Source: Dehalococcoidia bacterium
Lineage (GTDB): Bacteria; Chloroflexota; Dehalococcoidia; Tepidiformales; Tepidiformaceae
Reading direction: 5' to 3'
Length of the DNA stretch: 64,000 nucleotides
Assembly (NCBI GenBank): GCA_020850615.1
Contig: JADZEI010000018.1
Span: forward strand, 124,001 to 188,000
Below the pieces are notes generated by a model that made no database searches, had not been told where the DNA came from, and was given only the letters and a program-made list of their open reading frames with translations. Below are positions 1 through 8,942 of this stretch, one piece after another. Made by a program: the position numbers and the translations under genes. The first letter of the stretch is position 1. Every line of letters begins with the position of its first letter.

Positions 1-896
1 GCCCGATCCAGTTCCTGGTCGTCGGCATCGACCGGCGCGAAGGCCAGGACTACGCCGCGGCCTACAACACCGACACGATCATGGTGGCGAGCGTGCACCC
101 CGTGACCAAGGAGATCCGCGTCCTCAGCATCCCCCGCGACCTCTACGTGACCATCCACGCGCCGAGCGGCGAGGAGTACCAGGACCGCATCAATGCGTCC
201 TTTGGGGTGGGCGTCGGCAGCACGAACGACTGGGAAGCCGGGCTCGAACAGCTGGCGAAAGATGTCGAACTCAACTTCGAGATCGAGATCGACCACTATG
301 TGGCGGTCGACATCGTCTCGGCCGAGCGGCTCTTCGATGCGATGGGCGGGATCGATGTCTCCATCCCCTACGAGATCGCCGTCCCGGACGGCCTCTGGTA
401 CAGCAACGACGACAAGACGCCGGAGTACCTCTACTTCCCGGCCGGGCCGCAGCACCTGGACGGCTATCACGCGGTCGCCTTCAGCCGGGTGCGCGAACCA
501 GACGACGACCTCCACCGCATCCGCCGCCAGCAGGTCGTCATGCAGGCGTTCGTGTCGAAGGCGTTCGCGGGCGGCTTCCTGAAGGACCCGCTGGCGATGT
601 GGGACGCCTACGGCGACGCCGTCCACAACAACGTCCCCACGGGCAAGATGGCCGGCTACGGACTCCTGTTGAAGCAGACGCGCGGCAACATGTCCGTCTT
701 CTCGCTCGCCGACCCGGTAGCGGGCATCCCGACGATCAGCGACTTCCGTTCGCCCTACGGCGCCGCGGTGTTGCGTTGGAACGAGGAGAACGCGCGGTAC
801 TGGTTCGACCGGATCATCAACCCGCTGGGCGCGGAGCCCACGCCCGAGCCAACCGTCGAGGCGGAAGGCGGGGCAGGGAGCCGCGCCGGCCCCTGA
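1..896 (+). CDS. LytR-CpsA-Psr (LCP) family protein, 3' part
   Basis: The frame is open from base 3, so the 5' end lies outside the window. LCP proteins transfer undecaprenyl-linked glycopolymers to peptidoglycan on the outer face of the membrane. Visible family motifs are a GIDRRE strand near the edge, NTDTIMVASVHP, the arginine motif RVLSIPRDLYV, HYVAVD, and the second arginine cluster FSRVREPDDD followed by HRIRRQQ, which binds the pyrophosphate of the lipid donor. The end is a short Pro/Glu/Gly tail. The N-terminal membrane anchor is missing because of the window edge. It ends 55 nt before the ArsR gene. Family assignment is firm; the exact substrate is unknown. Confidence 0.88.
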   Translation, partial: PIQFLVVGIDRREGQDYAAAYNTDTIMVASVHPVTKEIRVLSIPRDLYVTIHAPSGEEYQDRINASFGVGVGSTNDWEAGLEQLAKDVELNFEIEIDHYVAVDIVSAERLFDAMGGIDVSIPYEIAVPDGLWYSNDDKTPEYLYFPAGPQHLDGYHAVAFSRVREPDDDLHRIRRQQVVMQAFVSKAFAGGFLKDPLAMWDAYGDAVHNNVPTGKMAGYGLLLKQTRGNMSVFSLADPVAGIPTISDFRSPYGAAVLRWNEENARYWFDRIINPLGAEPTPEPTVEAEGGAGSRAGP

Positions 897-915
897 GTCC
901 CGGGCCTACGCCTGC

Positions 916-944
916 TTGCATTCATCGTTGTTTATCGATAGAGT
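916..944 (+). promoter_or_regulatory. Promoter and probable autoregulatory operator of the ArsR gene
   Basis: A -35-like TTGCAT (916-921) is followed after 17 nt by TAGAGT (939-944), 7 nt before the ATG at 952, which implies a leaderless transcript. The perfect palindrome TATCGATA (933-940) overlaps the -10 and is a natural repressor site. TTCATCG just upstream (920-926) recurs before the MMPL gene. Operator function is inferred. Confidence 0.5.
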
Positions 945-951
945 AGCCAAC

Positions 952-1284
952 ATGCCAGGTTCCCTCTCCCCGCAGCTTCTCGAACACGTAGCCGAGCGCT
1001 TCCGCGTCCTGGGCGATCCGACGCGGCTGCGCATCCTCCAGGTCCTCCTCGCGGACGGCGAGCTCAACGTCGGCGAGCTCGTCGAGCGGCTCCAGCTGAG
1101 CCAGGCGAACGTGAGCAAGCATCTCCGTCTGCTCCACGAAGCGGGCATGGTGAGCCGCCGCCCCCAGGGCACCGCGGCCTACTACGATGTCGCCGACCCC
1201 ACCATCACCCAGCTCTGCGACGTCGTCTGCGACCGCCTCCGCGAGCAACAGGCCGAGGAGGCGCGGATCTTCACGACCGCCTGA
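952..1284 (+). CDS. ArsR-family winged-helix transcriptional regulator
   Basis: A 110-residue protein of typical ArsR/SmtB size. It has the dimerisation helix, the phrase VLGDPTRLRILQVL, and the recognition helix QLSQANVSKHLRLLHEAGMV, then the wing. The alpha-3 metal motif ELCVCEL of ArsR/CadC is absent (here ELNVGEL). Two cysteines lie in the last helix (QLCDVVCDRL), so the signal could be a metal, a thiol reaction or something else. ATG 952 is chosen over an in-frame TTG at 916 because the latter lies inside the promoter. It is followed by an MMPL exporter on the same strand, so it is probably that gene's repressor. Confidence 0.87.
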   Translation: MPGSLSPQLLEHVAERFRVLGDPTRLRILQVLLADGELNVGELVERLQLSQANVSKHLRLLHEAGMVSRRPQGTAAYYDVADPTITQLCDVVCDRLREQQAEEARIFTTA

Positions 1285-1323
1285 CACCTCCGGCGCGCCC
1301 CGCCCGGCAATCCACCACCCACG

Positions 1324-1342
1324 TTTCATCGCTCTATCGTTC
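1324..1342 (+). promoter_or_regulatory. Possible second ArsR operator before the MMPL gene
   Basis: TTCATCG followed by CTCTATCGTT lies just upstream of the Shine-Dalgarno AGGAG (1343-1347). CTCTATCG is the reverse complement of CGATAGAG in the ArsR promoter, and TTCATCG is shared between the two sites. This is consistent with one regulator binding both leaders; it rests on sequence similarity alone. Confidence 0.35.
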
Positions 1343-1355
1343 AGGAGTTTAGTAG

Positions 1356-3440
1356 ATGTCAAACGCCCCCCTTGCCGCCCTTGGCCGCTGGTCCCACGCC
1401 AACCGGCTCGCCGTCATCGCCGTCTGGGCCGTGCTCACCGTCGGGCTCGGCGTGTTCGCCCCGAAGCTCGAGCACGCGCTCTCCGGCGCGATGTGGGAAG
1501 TCAACAACAGTGACTCGCTCGAGGCGCGCCAGGTGCTGGAGCGCGAATTCGGTGGGTTCTCGTCCCAGTCCGCGGTCGCGGTCTTCCATAGCGAGACACT
1601 GACGTACGACCAGCCCGCCTACCAGGAGCTCATCGCCGAGGCGACCGCGATCCTGGCCGCCGAAGAGGCGCTCAGCCCGGCCGCGCCGCCCCAGCCCAGC
1701 CCCGACGGCCGCACGGTCATGCTCCAGGCGGGCTCGCTCGTGAACCCGACGGAGTCGGTCCGGGCCGCCGAGCGCGTCGCCGACGAGATCGGTGAGCTCG
1801 GTACCAGCGAGGTCCAGGTCGCGCTCACGGGGTCGCCCGCCTTCTGGGCCGACTTCAACGCGGTCAACCGCGAGGGCATGCTGAAGGCCGAGTTGCTTAC
1901 CTGGCCGGTGACGGCGGTCATCCTCGTCGTCGCCTTCGGTACGCTCGCCGCGGCCGGGCTGCCGCTCATCCTCACCGCCGCCGGGCTGCTCAGCTCGATG
2001 GGCATCCTCTTCGGCATCACCCAGTTCACGGACCTCTCTATCTGGTCGCTGAACTTCGCGATGATGTTCGCGCTGGCCCTCGGCATCGACTACGCGCTGT
2101 TCATCGTCACCCGCTTCCGCGGCGCCATGCACACCACGCCGGACAACATCAACAAAGCCGTGGGCGTCACGATGGACACGGCGGGCAAGGCCGTGCTCTT
2201 CAGCGGGCTCACGGTCCTGATCAGCCTCTCCGCCATCCTCCTCGTGCCCATCCCGGCATTCCGGTCCATCGCCGCGGGCATGATGCTCTCGGTCGGCCTG
2301 GTCCTGCTCGCGGGCCTGACGCTGCTGCCGGCGGTCCTCGGCACCTGGATCAACCGCATCGCGCTGCCCTGGCACTCCGTCGGCGACCATCGCTCGGCGT
2401 GGTGGGCCAACTTCGCCGCGAAGATCCAGCGGCGTGCCGGCATCCTCGCCATCGCCTCGGCCGCCGTCCTCATCCTCCTCGCGACGCCGCTCCTCAAGCT
2501 CGAAACGGGCATGCCCGGCATCAACGTCCTCCCCGAAGACCGGCAGGCCCGCGAGGGCTACGACATGCTCGCCTCGGCCTTCGGCCCCGGCGGCCCCGGC
2601 CCGGTCCAGGTCATCGTCGGCCCCTCGGGTGACGTCGCCGCCGCCACCGCGGCAATCGGCGAGACCCCTGGCGTGGCCATGGCCTTCCCCGCCCAAACCG
2701 GCGCCAACGGCTACACGATGATCAACGTCATCGCCACCACCGACCCGTCGAGCAGCGAATCGAAGCAGCTCATCAGCGACCTGCGCGACCGCCTGCCTGC
2801 GAACGTCCTCGTCGGCGGCCCCGTCGCCGAGAACTACGACCTCGACCACACGCTCAGCACCTACGCACCGATCGTCATGGGTGTTGTCCTCGTGCTCGGC
2901 TTCCTGTTGCTGCTCTTCGCGCTGCAGGCCATCTTCATCGCCATCGCCGGCGTCATCTTCAACCTGCTCTCAGTCGGTGCCGCCTTCGGCGTCGGGGCGC
3001 TCGCCTTCCAGCACGGCTGGGCGGCCGGGCCGATGGGCTTCGACAGCCAGGGCTACCTCACCTCGTGGGCGCCGCTCTTCTTCTTCGCCCTCGTGTTCGC
3101 CATCTCGATGGACTACACGGTCTTCCTGCTCGCCTCCGCTCGCGAACACTTCGAACGGTCGCGTGACGCCGCGGAGGCGGTCCAGGGCTCGCTGGCGCAC
3201 ACCGCCCGGCCGATCGTCGCCGCCGCGGGCGTCATGGTCGCGGTGTTCTTCACCTTCGCCATCGCCGGCACGCTGCCAATGAAGGAGATGGGCCTCATCC
3301 TCGGCTTCGCGGTCCTGTTCGATGCCTTCCTGGTCCGCCTCGTGCTCGTGCCGGCCGTCCTCTACCTCGTCGGCGACAAGGCCTGGTGGCTGCCCAGCTG
3401 GGCCGACCGGCTCCTGCCCGACGTCCGCTTCGCCCACTAA
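1356..3440 (+). CDS. MMPL/RND-family membrane transporter
   Basis: A 694-residue RND-superfamily protein of the MmpL/YdfJ type, driven by proton motive force and exporting lipids or hydrophobic compounds. The layout is TM1, a periplasmic-type domain, a block of about five TMs, a second extracellular domain, and a second TM block. Asp-Tyr pairs of the proton relay are visible in both TM blocks: ALGIDYALF (D245) and SMDYTVFLL (D586). The ATG has a good SD (AGGAG). It follows the ArsR regulator by 71 nt and precedes a small DUF2892 protein, so efflux under ArsR control is the simple reading. The substrate cannot be told. Confidence 0.9.
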   Translation: MSNAPLAALGRWSHANRLAVIAVWAVLTVGLGVFAPKLEHALSGAMWEVNNSDSLEARQVLEREFGGFSSQSAVAVFHSETLTYDQPAYQELIAEATAILAAEEALSPAAPPQPSPDGRTVMLQAGSLVNPTESVRAAERVADEIGELGTSEVQVALTGSPAFWADFNAVNREGMLKAELLTWPVTAVILVVAFGTLAAAGLPLILTAAGLLSSMGILFGITQFTDLSIWSLNFAMMFALALGIDYALFIVTRFRGAMHTTPDNINKAVGVTMDTAGKAVLFSGLTVLISLSAILLVPIPAFRSIAAGMMLSVGLVLLAGLTLLPAVLGTWINRIALPWHSVGDHRSAWWANFAAKIQRRAGILAIASAAVLILLATPLLKLETGMPGINVLPEDRQAREGYDMLASAFGPGGPGPVQVIVGPSGDVAAATAAIGETPGVAMAFPAQTGANGYTMINVIATTDPSSSESKQLISDLRDRLPANVLVGGPVAENYDLDHTLSTYAPIVMGVVLVLGFLLLLFALQAIFIAIAGVIFNLLSVGAAFGVGALAFQHGWAAGPMGFDSQGYLTSWAPLFFFALVFAISMDYTVFLLASAREHFERSRDAAEAVQGSLAHTARPIVAAAGVMVAVFFTFAIAGTLPMKEMGLILGFAVLFDAFLVRLVLVPAVLYLVGDKAWWLPSWADRLLPDVRFAH

Positions 3441-3467
3441 GCCACGCAACCAACACAGGGGGAGATC

Positions 3468-3749
3468 ATGACCACGACCACGACCACACAGCCGGAAGGG
3501 AGCGCGTTCTCCCGGTTCATGGCATCGAACTGGGGCCGGGCCGCTCGGGTGGCGCTCGGCAGCACGCTCATCGGGCTCGGGCTGACGGCCATCCCCGCGC
3601 CCGCCGGCTACGGTGTCGCCGCCTTCGGCCTGGTGCCCATCGCGACCGGCGTGTTCAACCTCTGCCCGGTCGCACCCATGTGGGGCGGGCACTTCATCGG
3701 CGCGAAGTACTGTGGGACGCGCCCGCCGAAACAGACCAGCCGCGACTGA
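3468..3749 (+). CDS. DUF2892 (YgaP-type) small membrane protein
   Basis: A 93-residue protein with a polar Thr-rich N terminus, then two hydrophobic helices around a GRAARVALGSTLIGLGL core and the motif GVFNLCPVAPMWG. The N..R..R..G and CP features match the DUF2892 inner-membrane family, often found next to rhodanese, efflux or redox genes. The SD GGGGGAG is well placed. It lies 27 nt after the MMPL gene, so it is probably in the same transcript. Molecular function unknown. Confidence 0.75.
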   Translation: MTTTTTTQPEGSAFSRFMASNWGRAARVALGSTLIGLGLTAIPAPAGYGVAAFGLVPIATGVFNLCPVAPMWGGHFIGAKYCGTRPPKQTSRD

Positions 3750-3773
3750 GCGGCCCAGCCGGAAGTCCGAACG

Positions 3774-6476
3774 CTATGCGGCGTCCTGGTCCTGCACCAG
3801 GCGCCGCAGCGTCGTGTGCAGCTCGGCGCGGTCGACCGGCTTGGAAATGAACGCATCCATCCCGGCCGCGATGCACGCGTCGCGGTCCTCGCTCAGCGCC
3901 GAGGCCGTCATCGCCACGATCGGGACGTGTCCGCCCGAGCGGGCCTCCTGGGCGCGGATAGCCTCCGTGGCCTCGATCCCGCCGAGCTCCGGCATGTGCA
4001 TGTCCATCAGCACGAGGTCGTAGCGGCCGCGCTCAACCGCATCGACCGCCGCGAGCCCGGAGTCGACCGCGTCGACTTCGCAGCCCCAGCGTTCGAGCAT
4101 CCGGCGCGCCACCTTCTGGTTGGTCACGTTGTCCTCGGCCAGGAGAATCCGGAGCCCGAGGTCCGGGGCTGGTGCCGCCGCTGCCGGCGTGGGCTGCGTG
4201 GAGGCGTCGCCATCGGCCAGGGGCAGCTCGAGCGCCACCGTGAACGTGCTGCCTTCGCCCAGCTGACTCTGCACCGCGATCGTGCCGCCCATGAGCGCGA
4301 CGAGCCCCTCGCAGATGGCCAGCCCCAGTCCCGTCCCGCCGAAGACGCGAGTGTCGCTCGGGTCGACCTGGGTGAAGCTCTCGAAAATGGAGTCGATCTT
4401 GTCGGGCGGGATGCCGATCCCGGTGTCCCGCACTTCGAACTCCAGGCGAAGCCCGCCGCCCTCTTCGACGCCCCGAATGGCGCAGACGACCGAGCCCCGT
4501 TCGGTGAACTTCACCGCGTTCCCGGCCAGGTTCAGGAGCACCTGCCGTACCTTGCCGGGGTCGCCGATGACCAGCGGGAGCGGTTCGGGGGCTTCGTGGC
4601 TGAGCTGGATGCCCTTGCTTTGCGCCTGGGAGGCGAGGACCCCGACCGCCGACTGGACCAGCTCCACCGGGTCGAACGGCGTTGTCGCCACGTCCATCTT
4701 CCCGGCTTCCACCTTCGAGAGGTCGAGGATGTCGTTGATGATGGCGAGGAGGCCGCGCCCGCTGTCGCGCAGCGTCTCGGCGAACTCGCGCTGGTCGGGC
4801 GAGAGGTCCGAATCGAGGAGCAGCTCGGTCATCCCGATCACCGCGTTCATCGGCGTCCGGATCTCGTGGCTCATGTTCGCGAGGAACCGCGATTTCGCGA
4901 CAGTCGCCGCCTCGGCCGCCTCCTTCGCGAGCCGGAGCTGCTCTTCGCCTTTGACGCGCTCGGTGACGTCCATGAGCGTGCCCGTCGTGCCCACTACCTC
5001 GCCGGCTTCGTTGAAGACGACGCGCGCGTAGACCTCGATCCAGCGGAAGCCGCCGTCAACGTGGTTGTACCGGACTTCGTGGCGGCAGTATGGCTTCTCC
5101 AGGCGGAGCAGCGGCCCGAAGTACGCCAGGTTCCGCTCGCGGTCGTCTTCGTGCACGTAGCCCAGGAACGACTTGCCGATGGTGTCTTCGACCGGGAAGC
5201 CGGTGACCTCGGTCCACGCGGGGTTGAGGAACGTCCAGAGCCCTTCGGCGTCCGTCCGGAAGATGACTTCCTTGATGCTCTCCACGACCTCGCGGTAGCG
5301 GGACTCCTGTGCGAGCCGTTCCTCCTCGGCCGCTCGCGCGCTGGAGATGTCGCGAGCGATGACCGAGAAACAGGTCGGGATGCCGTCGTCGTCGCGCTGG
5401 AGGAAGGCGACCAGGGACGCGGGGACGCGCTGATCCTCGGGGCCGAGCTCGACCTCCATCGTCACCGTCTCGCCGGCCCAGAGCCGCGCGAGCAGGTCCT
5501 GCCCCTCGATGCAGCCCCGCTGCGAGCCGAAGAAGATGCACATCTCGTAGCGGTCGAACGGCTCCGACGGCCCGAGCCCCAGCGCTGCCCGGCCGGCCCG
5601 GTTGATGTACAGCCCGCGGCCCGCGACATCGAAGCTCGCGACGATGTCGGTCGTTGCCTCGACCAGCCCGGCGAGGTGGCGGAGCTCCTCTTCGATCCGC
5701 CAGCGGTCGGAAACGTCACGGATCAGCAGCATGCGCGTGCCACCGACGCCTTCGGCCAGCACGGTCTCGAACTTCAGCTCGCCCGCGAAGCAGCTCCCGT
5801 CGGCCCGCATGACCTGCACGAGGCGGACCTCTGAGGGCTGCGGCACCCACTCGGTCATGACGCGTTCCAGCGCCGCATCGGTCTCGAACAGGTCGCGGGC
5901 ACTCATCCCCGCGAGCTCCGCGTCGTCGTAGCCGAAAAGGCCTGCGGCGGTGGCGTTCCATGCCAGGATGTTCCAGGCGTCGTCCGAGATGACGACGGCA
6001 TCGGTCAGGGAGTCGATGAGCTCCGTGTACTGGCGCTCGATGGTTTGTGCGCGGGCCTCCGCCCGGGTCGTCCCGGTGATGTCGGTGAGGAGGAGGACCA
6101 GCTCATCCTGCCAGGGGAACGCCGTGAACATGAAATGGCGGCCGGTGCCGTCCTGCGACTCGTACCTTCTCGGGTACTCGCCTTCACCGGTATAGGCGCG
6201 CAGCAGCCTGCGGAACATGGACACCCGCTGGGCGTGAAGGAGGTGCTCGGAGAACAGGCCGCCAAGAAGGCCTTCCGCTTCCTGGCCCAGCATCTTTCCG
6301 GCGGCGCGGTTCATGTAGGCAAGCTGGAAGTCGACCAGCTGGCCGCCGTTCGCGTAGACAGGACGCAACGCCATGACGCCGTTCGGCGACTTCTCCATGA
6401 GCGCGGCGAAGAACCCCTCCGGCCGCGGGGTATCGCCAGCCCCGGGGGGTTGGCCGGGGAGCGACCAGGCGCTCAC
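3774..6476 (-). CDS. Multi-PAS hybrid sensor histidine kinase with C-terminal receiver
   Basis: A 900-residue protein that appears soluble. About four PAS/PAC domains (roughly residues 20-515) precede HisKA with SHEIRTPMNAVIG (phospho-acceptor His537), a HATPase_c domain with GDPGKVRQVLLNLAGNAVKF and FGGTGLGLAI, and a REC domain with acceptor Asp825 (LVLMDMHMPE). The start is GTG at 6476, overlapping the stop of the upstream gene as GTGA; a longer in-frame extension would lie wholly inside that gene. Its REC domain can pass phosphate to the HPt protein encoded first in the operon and then to the REC-HD-GYP protein. The PAS domains show no obvious cofactor signature. No TM is seen, so the signal is probably cytoplasmic. 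Confidence 0.9.
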   Translation of the reverse strand: MSAWSLPGQPPGAGDTPRPEGFFAALMEKSPNGVMALRPVYANGGQLVDFQLAYMNRAAGKMLGQEAEGLLGGLFSEHLLHAQRVSMFRRLLRAYTGEGEYPRRYESQDGTGRHFMFTAFPWQDELVLLLTDITGTTRAEARAQTIERQYTELIDSLTDAVVISDDAWNILAWNATAAGLFGYDDAELAGMSARDLFETDAALERVMTEWVPQPSEVRLVQVMRADGSCFAGELKFETVLAEGVGGTRMLLIRDVSDRWRIEEELRHLAGLVEATTDIVASFDVAGRGLYINRAGRAALGLGPSEPFDRYEMCIFFGSQRGCIEGQDLLARLWAGETVTMEVELGPEDQRVPASLVAFLQRDDDGIPTCFSVIARDISSARAAEEERLAQESRYREVVESIKEVIFRTDAEGLWTFLNPAWTEVTGFPVEDTIGKSFLGYVHEDDRERNLAYFGPLLRLEKPYCRHEVRYNHVDGGFRWIEVYARVVFNEAGEVVGTTGTLMDVTERVKGEEQLRLAKEAAEAATVAKSRFLANMSHEIRTPMNAVIGMTELLLDSDLSPDQREFAETLRDSGRGLLAIINDILDLSKVEAGKMDVATTPFDPVELVQSAVGVLASQAQSKGIQLSHEAPEPLPLVIGDPGKVRQVLLNLAGNAVKFTERGSVVCAIRGVEEGGGLRLEFEVRDTGIGIPPDKIDSIFESFTQVDPSDTRVFGGTGLGLAICEGLVALMGGTIAVQSQLGEGSTFTVALELPLADGDASTQPTPAAAAPAPDLGLRILLAEDNVTNQKVARRMLERWGCEVDAVDSGLAAVDAVERGRYDLVLMDMHMPELGGIEATEAIRAQEARSGGHVPIVAMTASALSEDRDACIAAGMDAFISKPVDRAELHTTLRRLVQDQDAA

Positions 6477-7615
6477 GCTGCCGCTCCCGCATCGCGCCGG
6501 GCGAGGAGCGCGCTCTCGGTCCGCTCCGCGAAGGCCGGGATGGTCACCGCCGCGGGCGTCACCGGCGCGAATTCGTCGATCTCGCCCGCAGCGACGGCAG
6601 CCTGGAAAGCGCGCATGACGTCGGGGTCGAACTGCGTGCCTGCCGCGCCCGCCATGTGGGCGAGGGCGCGGTCCACCGGCCAGGCCTCCTTGTAGGGCCG
6701 CGCGTGGATCAACGCATCGTAGACGTCGGCCACGGAGACGATCCGTGAGCCGAGGGGGATGGCCTCGCCGGCGAGGCCGGTGTAGCCGTTGCCGTCCCAC
6801 CACTCGTGGTGCGTCCGCGCCACCTGCTCGGCCAGCTGGAGCACGGGGAAGTCACTCCCCGCGAGCATCTCGCCGCCGATGCGGGTGTGCTCCTTCATCA
6901 CCTCGAACTCTTCGGGCGTGAGGCGGCCCGGCTTGAGCAGCACGTGGTCGCGCACGCCGATCTTGCCGATATCGTGCAGCGGCGCGGCGAGCCGAAGCAG
7001 CTCGACATCGCGCGCGGGCAGGCCCAGGCGTTTGGCGATCGAAGCGGAATAATCGCCGACGCGGCGGGTGTGGCTCCCGGTGTCGTCGTCGCGGAAGTCC
7101 GCCAGGAGGGCGAACCGGTGGAGCACCTCGGCCTGCGCCAGGGCGAGGTGGCGCGTACGCATGGCGACGCGCTCTTCGAGCGCGTCGCGCTCCCGCTCCA
7201 CGGCACGGTGGGCCGCCCGGCTGGCGAGCAGGTTCTTCGCCCGGAGGACGACCTCGACGCGGTCGAACGGCTTTGTCAGGAAGTCGGTGGCGCCAAGCGA
7301 CAAGGCCCGGCGGCGCGCCTCCTCCGTGATGTCCGCGGTGAGGACCACGATCGGGAGGAACTCGCCGGGCGCCTGTGCGGCGCGCACTTCGGCGAGGAAG
7401 GTGAACCCATCGACGCCCGGCATGTGCAGGTCGAGGAAGACCAGGTCGGGCTGGACGAGCTCCATCGCATCGAGGCCGTCTTCAGCCGACTCCGCCGCGG
7501 TGATGTCGTCGTATCCTTCGCGGCGCAGGGCGTGTTCGAGGACGAGCCGGTTCACGCGGTTGTCTTCGACCACGAGGATGCGCGCGCTGACAACAGGGCC
7601 GTCGAGCTCGCTCAC
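6473..7615 (-). CDS. Response regulator with HD-GYP domain (RpfG-like)
   Basis: A 380-residue protein: REC domain with acceptor Asp62 (LVFLDLHMPG), a short helical linker, then an HD-GYP domain with LHDIGKIGVRDHVLLKPG and RTHHEWWDGNGYTG. HD-GYP enzymes hydrolyse c-di-GMP using metal-bound HD residues. The GYP motif here reads GYT, a conservative departure that may or may not matter for activity. The start is GTG 7615, overlapping the HPt stop (GTGA), and its own stop overlaps the kinase start in the same way. This indicates tight translational coupling and a fixed ratio of the three relay proteins. Confidence 0.9.
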   Translation of the reverse strand: MSELDGPVVSARILVVEDNRVNRLVLEHALRREGYDDITAAESAEDGLDAMELVQPDLVFLDLHMPGVDGFTFLAEVRAAQAPGEFLPIVVLTADITEEARRRALSLGATDFLTKPFDRVEVVLRAKNLLASRAAHRAVERERDALEERVAMRTRHLALAQAEVLHRFALLADFRDDDTGSHTRRVGDYSASIAKRLGLPARDVELLRLAAPLHDIGKIGVRDHVLLKPGRLTPEEFEVMKEHTRIGGEMLAGSDFPVLQLAEQVARTHHEWWDGNGYTGLAGEAIPLGSRIVSVADVYDALIHARPYKEAWPVDRALAHMAGAAGTQFDPDVMRAFQAAVAAGEIDEFAPVTPAAVTIPAFAERTESALLARRDAGAAA

Positions 7616-7965
7616 GTCGCCTCCGAGATCAGCTGCGCCGCATGCGACCGGACGGCGCTGAACGCCTCCTCGACCTTCGCGACGAGGGATGCCGGCGGGC
7701 GGCCCACGCGGGCCGTCTGTTCGAACGACTGGAGGGTGTCACCGAGGGCGAACGCGCCGATCGCGCGGGAGCTGCCTTTGAGCTGGTGGGCTCCTTCGAG
7801 CACGGCCGTGGCGTCGCCGGCCGCGAGCCCGGCGCGAATGGCTTCGAGCGTGCGCTGCGAGCAGGCGATGTACTCGGTCAGCAGCTCGACCATGAACTCC
7901 GGGTCGCTGCCCGTCGCCTCATCCAGCGCCTGGACGTCGATTCCCCCGCGATCCCCACCTGGCAT
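7612..7965 (-). CDS. HPt phosphotransfer protein
   Basis: A 117-residue Hpt domain with the phospho-accepting His60 in AHQLKGSSRAIGA, followed by the second helix of the four-helix bundle. It is the first gene of a three-gene relay operon (HPt, REC-HD-GYP, hybrid kinase). ATG 7965 starts just before the fold; the upstream in-frame extension is Arg/Cys-rich and unlike the family. The expected order is kinase His537, kinase Asp825, HPt His60, HD-GYP Asp62. Confidence 0.85.
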   Translation of the reverse strand: MPGGDRGGIDVQALDEATGSDPEFMVELLTEYIACSQRTLEAIRAGLAAGDATAVLEGAHQLKGSSRAIGAFALGDTLQSFEQTARVGRPPASLVAKVEEAFSAVRSHAAQLISEAT

Positions 7966-8156
7966 GAAGCAGCCTCGTGCCCGGCGAAGGTTCTCGGTGC
8001 GGCAACGGGCATGGCAAACCTGTCGCCTCACCGTGCGCCGGGCTCAGGATGATCATCGGCGCTGGCCCGCCATTCCGTATGGATGTGGTTTTCCTGTTTC
8101 CGAGCGCGTCGGTGCGAACGCCCCCGGGCTCCCGGCCGCGCTGCCCGGAGGTGCGC

Positions 8157-8185
8157 CTGACAGCACGCAGCCGCGCACGTAGAAT
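8157..8185 (+). promoter_or_regulatory. Promoter of the acyl-CoA synthetase operon
   Basis: CTGACA (8157-8162), 17 nt, TAGAAT (8180-8185). Transcription would start near 8192, leaving a leader of about 50 nt with SD GGAAGGGG before ATG 8243. The rest of the 277-nt region between the divergent HPt and synthetase genes shows nothing else I can name. Confidence 0.5.
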
Positions 8186-8242
8186 GCGCCGGGCGGCAGC
8201 GCCGCTGCGCCGCACCACGAGATGAACCGGAAGGGGCACCAG

Positions 8243-8941
8243 ATGTCGTTCGAAGCTGTCGTCGCGAAGGCGCGTTCAGAAGGCCGCACCCTGCTGAGCG
8301 AGGTCGAAGCGAAGGATGTCCTGCGCGAAGCGGGGGTGCCCGTGACGAAGACCACGCTCGCCACCAGCGCCGATGAGGCAGTCAGTCAGGCCGAGGCCGC
8401 CGGCTACCCGGTCGTGCTCAAGGTGGTGTCGCCCGACATCTCCCACAAGAGCGATGCCGGCGGCGTGAAGCTGAACCTCAAGTCCGCCGACGATGTCCGC
8501 AGCGCCTACACGGCCATCATCGAGAGCTGCCAGAAGCACGTCCCCGGCGCGAAGATCGTCGGCGTCGCGGTCCAGCACATGGCGCCACAGGGCACCGAGG
8601 TAATCGTCGGCATGACGACGGACCCGCAGTTCGGCCCGGTGATGATGTTCGGCCTCGGCGGCATCATGGTCGAAGTGCTGAAGGACGTCTCCTTCCGGCT
8701 CGTGCCGCTCGAAGCGAAGGACGCCCGCCAGATGATCGGCGAGATCAAGGGGAAGCCGATCCTCGACGGCGTTCGCGGCCAGCCTGCGGCCGACACGAGC
8801 GCGCTCGAAGATGCGCTGCTCAAGGTCTCGGCCTTCGTCGAATCGCACCCGGACGTGGCCGAGCTCGACCTGAACCCGATGTTCGCCTACCCCGACGGCG
8901 CGATCGCCGTCGACGCCCGCATCCTGATCAGGGAGAGCTGA
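8243..8941 (+). CDS. NDP-forming acyl-CoA synthetase, ATP-grasp (beta) subunit
   Basis: A 232-residue ATP-grasp_5 protein matching the beta subunit of ADP-forming acetyl-CoA synthetase. Visible elements are GYPVVLKVVSPDISHKSDAGGV (nucleotide-binding strand; shown in part as VVLKVVSPDISHKSD), MTTDPQFGPVMMFGLGG and the metal-binding ELDLNPM. With the downstream alpha subunit it would interconvert acyl-CoA plus ADP plus phosphate with acid plus CoA plus ATP. ATG 8243 is preferred to ATG 8222 because GGAAGGGG is spaced for it. It ends 1 nt before the alpha gene. Confidence 0.85.
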   Translation: MSFEAVVAKARSEGRTLLSEVEAKDVLREAGVPVTKTTLATSADEAVSQAEAAGYPVVLKVVSPDISHKSDAGGVKLNLKSADDVRSAYTAIIESCQKHVPGAKIVGVAVQHMAPQGTEVIVGMTTDPQFGPVMMFGLGGIMVEVLKDVSFRLVPLEAKDARQMIGEIKGKPILDGVRGQPAADTSALEDALLKVSAFVESHPDVAELDLNPMFAYPDGAIAVDARILIRES

Positions 8942-8942
8942 G

